Positions 46,866 to 56,795 of a stretch of 64,000 nucleotides of DNA are shown here, in pieces (the first letter of the stretch is position 1; each line of letters starts with the position of its first letter). The position numbers were made by a program, and so were the translations under genes. The notes beneath the pieces are model-generated. The model was not told the origin of the DNA, ran no database searches, and saw only the letters and a list, made by a program, of their open reading frames with translations. The stretch comes from Himantopus leucocephalus (Eukaryota > Chordata > Aves > Charadriiformes > Recurvirostridae): positions 4,271,779 through 4,335,778 of the forward strand of contig RSEF01000020.1 of the NCBI GenBank assembly GCA_003993805.1. The letters are read 5' to 3'.

Positions 46866-48559
46866 AAATTATTCCATGCTAATTTGTCATGAATATATAA
46901 ATAGCTTTGGATCTTTTTTACTTATTTACAAATGTGAAAAAGTGACTTAAATATAATATAGTCTTACCTATAGACTTGACTATAATATAATATAACTGGG
47001 AGTGACTTTGAGGGAAAAAAACCCAACTTTTCTATTATTCACTTCCTAATGGTGGAAGTGGTACTAATGGAAAGAGTTGGTGTGTGTTCATCTCAACACT
47101 AACTCTTCATCTGGGATGTTCTCTGTGACAAAAGGATGTGCCTCAGAGCTGCTGATAAAAACAGGAGCTGCTGTCTACACCAAGATTTACAATATCATCT
47201 GCAACTAGGTGGGAGCAGCATTGCTGAGCAAAATCCAGCTTTAAGGATGACACTCTGTGGCTGAACACACAACATGAATGTTTAAAGCAAAAGTTACCAC
47301 AAACTGTTTTCATCCAGACCGTGTTTGTTTATTTGAACCATTTGGTGAATAGCGTCTGTCGTAAGAATCTGTGATTGCTTAAGGAAGGCCCATAAATTGA
47401 ACTGGTATCTAGCAAACTTTGATCAAGAAGATGATTCTGATACACTAGGCTGCTTTTACCCTGCACTGTGAGGTGCCTCCATAACTAGAAAAATAAAAAT
47501 CCTGTAACTTTCATAAATACAGATCTGAGAATGAGTTCTCTGAGGGCTTTTCGGCAGAAATGGTGGTGCTTTCAGGTTATTTTTGTTGTTGATCGTGTCC
47601 TATAGCCCATAGTAACTTGGAGGGAACACTAGTGAAGACAAACAAGCTGTTAAGCTAAGTAAAAGCCGTCACACTGAATAGTTAGGGTGTTCTGGTGTAT
47701 CTGGATTTGGTGCAGAAAGAAAAGCAAAATATTTGAGCTGTGTTTCAGAGCTTTTTGTCCTTGTTAAAGCTAATTGCTCTCTGTTTGAAGGGAAGCCTTG
47801 TTATTGAAATAATATTCTTCATTGAATTTTAAACTTTTTCCAAGGCCTTAACGGTTTTGATGACATTTTTCTCAGCAAAGGTACCTCGGGAAAGGTGGGA
47901 TATTTTAACTGAAATGAGAGCCTAGTTGATCAGATACTGCATGACATTGACCCTAAGTCTCTGTGTCTGTCGAAAATGCTCTGACCACCAGGTTAAACAC
48001 TGTTCTTGTCCGTAGCTCTCGAGGAAAAAATGCAGAATGTCATTTTGCACACTGCACAACTAGTTTGATATATATTTTGTTTGTTTGTTTGTTTTACCTC
48101 AGTTTTCTTCAGGACAGGGAAACTTTGCAGCCCATTTTTAGTTTTTCCTTCTTTTGGCAGCCTAGCACTGTTTTTCTGGAAATGAAATTGAGAACCAGAG
48201 GTATCTATTTTTTGCTGAGAAAGGGGAGTGTGTGTGTATGTGTGCAGGCTTTCTGCGCTCACTAGTTGAACAGCTACAAATTCTTATTTTAGTGTACACA
48301 AAAGGTGCCGGGAGCCAGAAATCTTGTGTTTGTGTGCTGGACACCGCTTGAGCAGCAGCAACACACACATTCCTCAGCTTCCTCCATTACATGACTTTTT
48401 TTAAAAAAGTTTTATATTCAGGTGTCTAATCCTTATTCACTGGCGTCTTTGCTCAAGCTGCTCTTAGTACCTGTTTCAGTGATTCCCTGACTGGCACCAC
48501 CACAGAACTTCACCTATTGCCCCCTGAATCACCAGATAAGAAATTATGAATTGCCTCGG
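46866..48559. other. Non-coding, AT-rich segment and simple repeat
   Basis: AT-rich near-palindromic sequence (aatataatatagtc and gactataatata) lies at about 46950-46995. A TTTG tetranucleotide run lies at 48077-48094. Otherwise this is unique sequence without recognised genes. Confidence 0.45.
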
Positions 48560-49195
48560 CAAATCTGATCCATAAGCCTTCTAGTCCAATATCCTGCCTC
48601 CGTCAGTAGCCAGCCAAGATACTTCAGAAGAAACCCTACATGATACCCTATAACTGTGGAATTGCATTTTGCACGTGAGGTATTTTTATCTCAGGCAGTT
48701 AATACTTGGCATGTGCCCAACCATATTTTTATCTTTTTGTTGTAACTTATTGTTTTGATTATCAATGCCAATGACTAATCCTTTTTGGATCTTTATAAAT
48801 ACTTAAATCGGCGATACTTTATATGAGGCAATCGGCTCCGTAACTTGGTTGTGGGCTGCATAGGAAACAGAATTTCTTTTTTTTTTTTTAATTGGTTTTG
48901 AATTTGTTTTCCTTCATCTTTACCTGATGTTCCTTTGTTTCTGTGTTATAAGGGTAAAAAAAGAACACATGCGCTATGCTCTCTGCTGCTCGCTCTTCCT
49001 GATCTTCTCACTAAATCAAGTCTTTTCACCAATATTATATGGAAGTCTTTCTCTGAATCTAAAACCTTTCCTTGTCCATTCTTAGGCTGCTTATTTCCGC
49101 TACATCTGGTTTTGAAATGGAGTGAGGAGTGAACATAGCCATCCAAGGAAGGGTGTGCCATCAATTTACTGAATGTTATTAATATCGTTATTTGC
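48560..49195 (-). mobile_element. Ancient CR1/L3-like LINE relic, about 0.6 kb
   Basis: Several blocks appear in the right order for the reverse complement of an old sauropsid CR1/L3 element: ccttctagtccaatatcctg at 48578, agtagccagcc and acttcagaag, taatacttggcatgtgccc, ggttttgaatttgttttcc at 48893, and gttcctttgtttctgtgtta. Later blocks continue it: ggttttgaaatggagtga near 49108, then gaacatagccatccaagg and gtgtgccatcaatttact. These follow '..tctagtccagtatcctgtct..gtggccag..cttcagagg..', '..ttttgaatttg..ccccttgttcttgtgttatgag..' and '..gaactgcacacagtattcaag..gtaccatggattta..'. A T-run expansion lies at 48878-48890. This is the longest repeat relic in the window. Its edges are uncertain. Confidence 0.75.
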
Positions 49196-49477
49196 AGATT
49201 GTTCCAAAAATTGTCTTACTTTCAAAATTCTACTGAAGTGGGTGTGTGGGGAGCAGAATGTGAATTTCAAATGTTATGAAATTAGATGGTATTTTTCAGT
49301 GTTATATTAATAACCTCTGTTTTGATTGGTGCCTTAGCTTGATATCACCGGAGAAATCATCTACTTTTCCCCTGGGGTGTGCTGGATGCAAAGAGGTATA
49401 ACGGCAGAAATTAGTCAGAAATAATTGCAGAGACAAAATAATTCCATCTCTGCCTATTAAGATGCAAAACCCCATGG
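49196..49477. other. Non-coding, nothing recognised
   Basis: This is unique sequence between two old repeat relics. Its left part may be a further decayed part of the LINE. Confidence 0.4.
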
Positions 49478-49544
49478 ACTGGATCCTTAGCTGGTATGTC
49501 ACGATTGGCGTGATGCCACTTTACACCAGTAAGGGAACTGGCCC
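49478..49544. repeat. Ancient palindromic (MITE-like) repeat fragment
   Basis: The segment ctggatccttagctggta, then tgccactttacaccagtaa, then gggaactggccc matches a palindromic amniote repeat with arms like 'ccagatcctcagctggtgtaaat' and 'atttacaccagctgaggatctgg'. Both arms are present, around a shortened centre, so the copy is nearly full length. The family is known from turtles, crocodilians and birds. I do not give a library name. Confidence 0.65.
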
Positions 49545-50483
49545 GTTACCTCAATAATCCTGGTTCGGGAGATGGCCAGTCACACAAACGCTGGTGGCTT
49601 CGGTTAGTGACAGAAACCTGGCTGCTCTTCCAGCTGGAGGGAATGTGGGATTCGTGAAACTTTAGGAGGGTTGTGGCAAGAGTTGCCCTGAGATTGCTGA
49701 TTCCAGTCCCGCTTTTTGTTTTGTTTTAGTTGGCTTGCTAGGATTGTTTTCACTCTTTGCCAGGTGCAGAGTTGAATGGCAGGCCACACTCAAAAGCTCT
49801 TCTTTCACAAATCCACCCACGCTACAGATTTCTGTGTTCCTCACGTTCTGCGACATGTAGCTCTTGGAAATATGCAACTTGGAAATAATATCTTTGAATC
49901 TGAGTGTGCTTGGACTAGTAAAAGATAGATTTTAAACTGTTCAGAGAGGGCAGGAAGAGAAAACTATAGGAAAATATCTGGGAACCTTAGATTCCCTTAG
50001 AGCAGGACTGAACTGGAACATTTGATGCAAACCCTATGAGAGTTGAAGATTCAGACCCAAATATGAGAGACCGTGCTCATGTTTAAAATAAAGATGAGCC
50101 ATGGTGCCAAATAAAGATCTCTTTTGGGATTTCAATCAGATTTTGAATTCCCCACAACTATGCGTCTTGGTCCTGGCATCCAGTTGCGTGTGCTTGCTCT
50201 TGTCTAGCTGCCTTACCCTCCAACCTTTAAGATTTGTTATGTATCCGCTTCCAGTGATGCCTTTTTGTCTGCAGTCAGCAGTCAAACCCAGCTCGCTATA
50301 TCCAGTGCAGGCTGAAGTTCTCATCTCAGTTCATCAAAAACGTACGTAGTGAGCAGAAGCATGAACAGTGAATTTTCTACCAAGAAATACTTTGGGGATA
50401 GAGGAAACAAAAGAAGAGCTGGATTAATAAAAATCTGACTTAAGCATCCAAATTTGGGATAGCTCTCTGGTACCCTGCAGGAC
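49545..50483. other. Non-coding, nothing recognised
   Basis: This is unique sequence without exon or repeat evidence that I can support. Confidence 0.5.
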
Positions 50484-50530
50484 CTGATCTTCTCCTTTGT
50501 ACTTACTTTACACCAGGCTGAGTTCACGGA
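50484..50530. repeat. Possible ancient palindromic repeat fragment
   Basis: The blocks gacctgatcttctcc and ttactttacaccaggctgag resemble one side of the palindromic repeats with 'gcctgatcctgctc...ttacaccagtgtaa'. Diverged and one-sided, so tentative. Confidence 0.35.
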
Positions 50531-52053
50531 CTGTGCAGTAACTTGCCTAGAGTTTGCATTGGAAGCATGTTAGAGAAGAAATGGAGCAATAATTTTCAAG
50601 CTAACGTGAAGAAAATAAGAAATTAAAGACAAAATCCAGAAAATTATGGGGGTAAAAGGAAGACTGATAGTTTGGGGGATTTCATAACGTTTGGAACAAG
50701 ATTCAGGACTGCAATGATCATAAATTGCTACCACTTAGTTGCTACTACCATTACCGCTCAAGAGGAGGAGAATCAGCAGACGTACTGGAAACTGGATCGA
50801 ATCCAGTGTGTCCTTATCAAAAAAATAAAATGAAATGCAGAAACCACAATTCAAATGAGACTCGATCCTCCATAGGTTGGTGTTTTGGCACAGACACTGA
50901 TGCTGCCTTTACTTCTGTTTTATCTTCATGATGACTGTCTCCAAATAACAGCAAAAGGAAGACATACTAGGGAGGCTATGCTTTATTCAGCAGCGTTTAT
51001 TTATAGCATTAACTATGTATCTTAAGCTGTTGGGGATTGTCCTGTTTCAGACTTTCTTCTTATAATCTGCTAGAAAATAGTCTAGTGGGAGTCTTTTAAT
51101 ATTACCCTTTTGCCTGTAGCTCTCTGATTTTGATTATGCATTGCATCGCGGGTGAAATTTGGGTTAAAGATAATTGTAAATATGGTATTGATATTAAATG
51201 ATGTTTTCCCAACATTGCAATAATGCTTGTTTTGTTTGCTGGAGAGTTTATTACTTTTTGATCAATAGCATGTGAGATTTGTGAGGGAAATTAGCATAGT
51301 GAATAACAATTAGGAGAAAAATCAATGGCATTCAGACAAATAAGTGACTCGAAAAAGTCCCATAGGCACGCAGACACTCACACAGATTCTTTAAAGTGTA
51401 ATACATCTCATTTCGAATTCTAGAAGAGGAGAGAGCTATTTGGACCAGAACTGAAACTGATGGCAGTATAATTGAACTACTGTGGGGCTATTTGTTGCTA
51501 TTTAGTGGTTCTAATAGCTTGAATGTATGACTGCTTCATTCACTGGCTCTGCGAACTTCCTTTTGACTTTTGTCGTGGCTTTTTCTGTAGCCCGTACCAG
51601 TCTACTTTCTTGAGGTTACCCACACCATGTATTTTTTGTGTCACTCAATATACTTGCCCTTCCCCTCCACATAGTAACTTCCAGCTGCCTTACAAGAACC
51701 AGGAGGGCTTCAAATGAGATAAGCCATTGAAAAAGGTTTCAAATAAACAGGTATAAGTTATTCCTCAAAAAAGATTTAAGCTATGCAGCTCTTTGCCACA
51801 GCATGTCACAGAGCCTGAAAAGTTCTTATGGGCTCAAAAAGCTTCCAGATTATTTCATGGAAGAAAAATCCATCTAGGACTATTCAACACAATAAAATCC
51901 TCCTGGCTCAGGAAGCTCCTGTTCTGGACATGCTCAGGAGCTTGGAGGATATTTTGTTTTTCTAGAACTAGCATCGCTGTGTGCCTTGCCCACTTCTGGT
52001 GCTTTTCCCTGAACCCCTTTCTCACCCATGGCCCAGTGAGTGTTTTTATGCTT
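50531..52053. other. Non-coding, nothing recognised
   Basis: This is AT-rich unique sequence. A 5-bp stem with a 7-nt loop resembling a tRNA T-arm occurs at 50791-50807, but no other tRNA part is present. Confidence 0.5.
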
Positions 52054-52093
52054 TTTTTTTTTTTTTTTTTAATCTNNNNNNNNNNNNNNNNNN
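52054..52093. other. Poly-T run followed by an 18-N gap
   Basis: A homopolymer of about 20 T, then aatct, then 18 N (52076-52093). The odd gap length and the adjoining homopolymer suggest a local sequencing or gap-size estimate failure, unlike the 100-N scaffold gap. The open frame drawn across this point is not reliable. Confidence 0.9.
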
Positions 52094-53842
52094 GGGGCGA
52101 TAACAGGACGACCGGTGTGAGAAGGGAAATGTGTTCATTTTGGTGCTGTGAGTTGCCGTCTCTTATTCTTCTGGCTTCTTTTACCTTATGGCAACCATAC
52201 CATTAGTTGCAGGAAGGTTTTATGGCTTGAATGTTCTCTTTGAGTCTAGTGTGTACCTGTGTGAGAGAGATGTGGGTATCTCTGCTGTAAGAAGTCAGGC
52301 CTTTCCTGGTTCTCAGAGCCTTTGGACCTTTCAGAGTAAAATTTGCACACTGAGTCTTGGTGAGGCTTCACTAGAGAAGCCAATGGTGATTACAACCCAG
52401 TCTGAGTTACCCTGTTGTGGAGAACTGGGAGTTGAGTGGCAGCTTCCCAGAGCGCAGCCTGAGAAGGAGAGGTTGTTGCTATGCTGTCTGTAATGGGAAG
52501 GATGCTTGAGCCCAGGAAGAAGCAGGATGGCAGGGGACTCAGAGCAGCATCTGTGGGAAGCAGCCAAAGTGCTGTATGTGCTGATGTAGTCTTTCCAGAC
52601 TCGGTGAGGTCTTGGGGTTGAGGACTCCAAGAAAAGCGGCTGTGGGTTTCCTCACACTGATGCCAAGCAGGGGAAGTAATGATGCTGAAGGACTGAGAGA
52701 AGGACCAAAAGCAGTTGTCTTCTGGCTCTGAATATAAGCTAGAAGACTGGCGTTTTATCTTTGGACTTTGAATACTACAGAAGAATTTGGGCTTCTTGAC
52801 TTGGAGAGCCAACACTGCTAGTTTACCGTGAAACACGCCGGTGTGGTGACGTGTGGCATGAAATCCTGCAGAAAGCAGCAGAGAGAAAGCTGGAGGCAGT
52901 AGGAGGGATCTAACAGGAGTTTTTTGATCACAAAAAAAGCTGGAGAAGTGAATGCAAAAGAAGAGAGGGCAAGTCTGTGAATAATAAGCTTTGTGTTTAA
53001 TCGGGCGCTCTCAGAGGCCAAGTGTCTCTGTGTTTGGATGGTCGTGTGCTGAATTGGACTGGCCGAGGCTGTCAGAAAGATGCAGCTGTGCCAGCTGTGT
53101 CCGTTACTGGGAGAGTCAGCCATGAGAAGCTCCCCAATTTGGTTAGCCTAAACTCCCAAACGGTTACTGACTGGGTGAAACAAATTTCAGCCTCGGCTGC
53201 CTTGAACCAAACTCATAATTGTGGCAACTTTAGCACATCTTCCACATAGTCCTCTTTTATCACCCAGCATGTCTCTTGTTTCCTAAGAGGAAACTGATTG
53301 TGTGTAGACAGCTGGGACTAGGAGCCTCCCCCTTTTTCTTTTCGTTGGATTGAGAGTCGTTTGCATGCACGCTACATATATCTGAGCACACTCCTCTCCC
53401 GAAGTCCTGTTCAGGAATCAATGTTTAGAATAATGGCTCTGCTTTCCTCTGAATTGAGCTGGTTAATAACTATTGCTGGGGGAATCAATCAGCTCTATGA
53501 TATCTTATTACTTACGCTAATTTAATCACAAGGAATGGGTCATTGCTTCAGTTCAGAGGGCAAAATGAGTGTGTGTGGATATGAGAGTGTATAGAGAAAG
53601 CAGCAGAGGAAAGGAGACTTCATGAACTGGCACACAAGGGGTGGAAATGGCATGGACTTTCCCAAGGCCGTAGGATGGATGATAGAGAGAAAACTCACAC
53701 CCACTCTCTATAGTTTCTGGTAATCTATAGGTTATAGATCCATTTTTAATGTTGCTTTCATGTTCCAAAGAATCTGATAGGTGGAGATAAATCAGAGCTT
53801 TTCCTTTTTTCCTCCCTCTCTTTTTTCTCTGTGTCTACACAG
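52094..53842. other. Non-coding, nothing recognised
   Basis: Open frames of about 100-148 codons on the minus strand (52331-52836) overlap in two frames and match nothing I know. The final 40 bases are a pyrimidine tract that forms the acceptor of the next candidate exon. Confidence 0.45.
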
Positions 53843-53948
53843 GCTAAGGGAGGAGGATCGTCAAGGGAGACGAACAAACAGAAAAGATGTGCGACTTCCA
53901 TCAAGGACCTCTGAGCCCATCTCAAGTTCTTGCACACCCAAGAACGAG
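53843..53948 (+). other. Candidate 106-nt internal exon (unproven)
   Basis: A strong acceptor (T/C-rich tract from about 53803, ending gtctacacag) and a strong donor (gag followed by gtaaat at 53949) bound 106 nt. The second frame is open throughout and encodes 35 residues, beginning LREEDRQGRR and continuing TNRKDVRLPS, then Ser/Thr/Pro-rich to PKNE. It is very hydrophilic, like a disordered linker. The first frame meets a stop after about 23 codons. This is the most exon-like segment of the window by splice signals, but I do not recognise the protein. It could be a cryptic exon of a large gene whose other exons lie outside. Confidence 0.33.
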
Positions 53949-55254
53949 GTAAATGCAAAGGAACTGTTCACGTATTGAGCGTGTAATAATTACAAAGAAT
54001 GAAACATCATGTAAATAGGGTGTCTGAAGAAATAAGCGATATTTACGAAATGTGCAGATTCAGCTGGCAAAGTTTATCGTAACATTTTCAAGCTCTTGTC
54101 TAAATTCTGTTTCCTTTTCTATATACCTGATGATGGTATGTAAAACTTTTCCTACAGCCTCTTGTTCCTAGTGGAGAGTACTATATTTGTCCGTCACTAC
54201 AGGTTAAAATCAGTTTCTACGCACTGAACTGTATCTCTGCTGTAAAAAATTTGCTCAAAAGAAGTCTTTCATTCAGGAAAGAAAAAGGAAGTATCTGTTT
54301 TCTAGTATAACCGAGTGCTGAGTTCCAGAAGCTAAACAAAAGCCAAATATATTAAGTGTAGCTGTGTAGAAAGTCACGCATCCCCATCATTTTTGTATAG
54401 GTACTTCTTCCAAGTAGCCCGAGTTCTCGCTACTGTAGATTTTACTCAGATCCTGTTGGTCTTGTATGGTTTCCCCTCCGGTATGAGGGTGTAGATAAGA
54501 CTGTTTACAAACTCCCAGAAAGACAACACCTGTTCTGGAGCAAAACCTTTCTGATGTTCCAGTATATAGTAAAAAGCAGTCCACCTTGGAGGAGAGGCAG
54601 TGAATAGCGTTTAGCAAAGTCTTAAATAGAATATTGTTTTGTGGTGACAAAAACAGATGTGTTTTTAAAAGTACTGGCTGATCAGCCTTAATCCTTACGG
54701 AATTACTTTCTCTGAAATAGTGGAATTGCTTTTAGTCTTGGTCCCTTCCTAGGGGGAAGAAAAGAATCGAAAACTGACCCATCACATTATAAACACGTGT
54801 CAGACTGTTGCTGAATCTCTCCATGCAAACAGCACCACTTTCCTGACAAATAGATCTTGGACACTGTTAGAAAAATAGAAAGCACTAGTGCTAACTGCTG
54901 CACTAACATTATCTCATTCACTTTATTAACTAGGTAATGAACTAAAGCCATCATGGCCTAATTGAAATAAATAAATACATTAAAGCTGTGAATTAAAGTA
55001 ACTGCATTTTGATGGTTTGGGGTTATTCATATTGCTTCAAAATGTTATTTTTAATCCAAACACTGCTGGACACGTCTCCTTGTGCCCCAGGGATAGTACA
55101 AAGTATGTTATTGGCCTCTATTTTTGTACCACGTTTATTTCACATTCACACTGCTTCCAGATGATTTTTCCCTAGCAAGATCTGATAACTTACAAAGAAA
55201 AACCAATGAAAGAACGAGGGAAATGTCAAATAACATTAAAATAAGTACAAGAAG
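53949..55254. other. Non-coding; possible conserved AT-rich block at 54890-55060
   Basis: This is unique sequence. The block at 54890-55060 is repeat-free, AT-rich and motif-dense (ATTAAC, TAATTG, ATTAAAG, TTATTCAT). It may be conserved, but nothing decisive is visible. Confidence 0.4.
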
Positions 55255-55330
55255 TTAGGTGTCTAGTGTTGGGTATCTCTAAAGTGCCTTTGAACGTCAA
55301 AAGATTTTCAGAAATGCTCACGTTTAGCCA
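55255..55330. repeat. Ancient amniote repeat fragment (palindromic family)
   Basis: The blocks ttaggtgtctagtgttggg, aaagtgcctttgaacgtc and agattttcagaaatgctcac resemble a turtle/crocodilian/bird repeat with 'aggtgcctaa..aagtgccttttgaaaatc' and 'gattttcagaggtgctgagca' arms. Strongly diverged. Confidence 0.45.
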
Positions 55331-56034
55331 AACTCGGCTTCTAATGGGTTTGATGGGGATTGATTTGGCTGATGCAGAGCTATTTCGAAATGTCTCCCCT
55401 AAGCTTATTTTTCACCAACTGCAGCATTTGATGCAATAATACTAAATGTGTTTTAGTGAAGGTTTGCTCTGGTCATGCAAGGCTCCTCAATGAAAGAGTT
55501 GTCTTGCTTTGTCTGTCCAACGTACTGGTGGTCCTTCAGTCCTCTGTTACTCGTGTGCATTTGCTGCCTGCTGTTGCTTGGGCATTCCATGTTAACTCCA
55601 CGTGTGTTCTGGTCGTTGCGTTGTGTTAGACAGCTGAAAAGTATATTAACTTTGATCTGCCCGGGGGTCGATTTCTACAGTTGCTACAGAGATGCTTTTT
55701 CATCAGCGACGGGGAGGTTATAAGCGGGAGAAGAGTGCTTTCAAGACGGTCTTTGTGAAGCTGTATTCTGAATGGTGACTGGGAGCTTTCTCTCTTGAGG
55801 ATTCTTTTTTTCTCCTGACAAGGTTATGTGGCTTTATTTCAGCCCCTTCTTATTCAGTTAGTGATCAGCTGGGCAGGTAGTAGTAACAACCTCTCTTACA
55901 CACTTTTTCATCCGAATGTGCCATTCTACTCACAGCAAGATGTGGAAGCGCTCATAATCTGGAGTTGTTTTCATTGGCAAAGATAGAAAGCTCGAGAAAC
56001 CTCAACTGTTCTAGTTTTACACCCATTTAAACAG
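55331..56034. other. Non-coding, nothing recognised
   Basis: This is unique sequence with one 82-codon plus-strand open frame (55475-55723) rich in Cys, Leu and Ser. No family was recognised. Confidence 0.5.
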
Positions 56035-56071
56035 AGATATAACATGCCTCTTCGTAGTTATGTCTACAAAG
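56035..56071 (+). other. Candidate 37-nt microexon (unproven)
   Basis: An acceptor (acccatttaaacag, moderate pyrimidine content) and a textbook donor (aaag followed by gtaagtgac) bound 37 nt. They can encode RYNMPLRSYVYK plus one base. Microexons of this size occur in neuronal vertebrate genes. Two splice motifs 37 nt apart also arise by chance, and no flanking exons support it. Confidence 0.14.
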
Positions 56072-56734
56072 GTAAGTGACTGCTTGCTGGCTTTGGCCCA
56101 TGGCTATTGTCTGTGTTGGCCTCCTGATCCTGTGGAAGGAGCAGTTTCAGGGCGTAAGTCAAGATTTCTGCAGCCCCGAGGATGCTTGCCCTAGGTGAGG
56201 GAGTAAATCTTCACACTACACAAGTTGGTTAGTCCTGGGTTTAATTTCCTTTTTTCTCTTTTGGCTGATAAAGTAGGGAGCCTTGTGTTTATCAGTTTGC
56301 AGATCTCACTAAAGGAGCATAACTGAGTGCTTAAAAAAAAAAAAACACAACAAAACAACAAAAAAAAAACCAAACCCCAAGCTGAAAGACAAAGACCCTG
56401 GAATAAATATATTACTTTTGTGTGAAGCAAGAACATAAAATTACACCCAAAGGAGAAAGCCCTTAATCTGTAACCTACTACACTCCTGAAATACTCCTAT
56501 GCCTCTATTAAGTGTATTAATGAGAGCTGTAAGATCTTAACAGGAATGCTGGCACTGCCATTCTGCTCCGTTGCTTTACAGTTTGGGGGAAAGATTAATA
56601 ATAGAGAAGATTAATTGTAGGGCAGGGGTCCATGGAAGTTTGGGGGCAGAGAAAGAGGTTTCTTTTCATTTTTTTTTTTAATTCTAATTAATTCTGTATC
56701 ACCTATTATATAACAGACTCCTGATATCAGCAGT
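56072..56734. other. Non-coding, A-rich low-complexity tract
   Basis: A long A/AC-rich tract lies at about 56332-56382 and a T-run near 56670-56681. No gene was recognised. Confidence 0.55.
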
Positions 56735-56795
56735 GTCAGAAATCAGGGCCTGATCCTACTTCCCACTGAAATCGATGGGAGTTTTGTCATTGATG
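56735..56795. repeat. Ancient palindromic (MITE-like) repeat fragment
   Basis: The blocks cagggcctgatcctacttcc, cactgaaatcgatgggag and ttttgtcattgatggagcag match the well-known amniote repeat 'gggcctgatcctgctcccattgaagtcaatgggagttttgccattgac'. The match covers the left arm and centre and is easy to recognise. Confidence 0.7.

Noticed and set aside
50791..50807. tRNA T-arm-like hairpin (5-bp stem, 7-nt loop ATCGAAT)
   Set aside because: No A box, anticodon arm or matching acceptor stem upstream, so there is no tRNA gene. At most it is a chance match or a vestige of a tRNA SINE.
52390..52836. 148-codon minus-strand open frame
   Set aside because: Ser/Gln/Pro-rich translation with no known domain, overlapped by another frame on the same strand. 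Within chance length.
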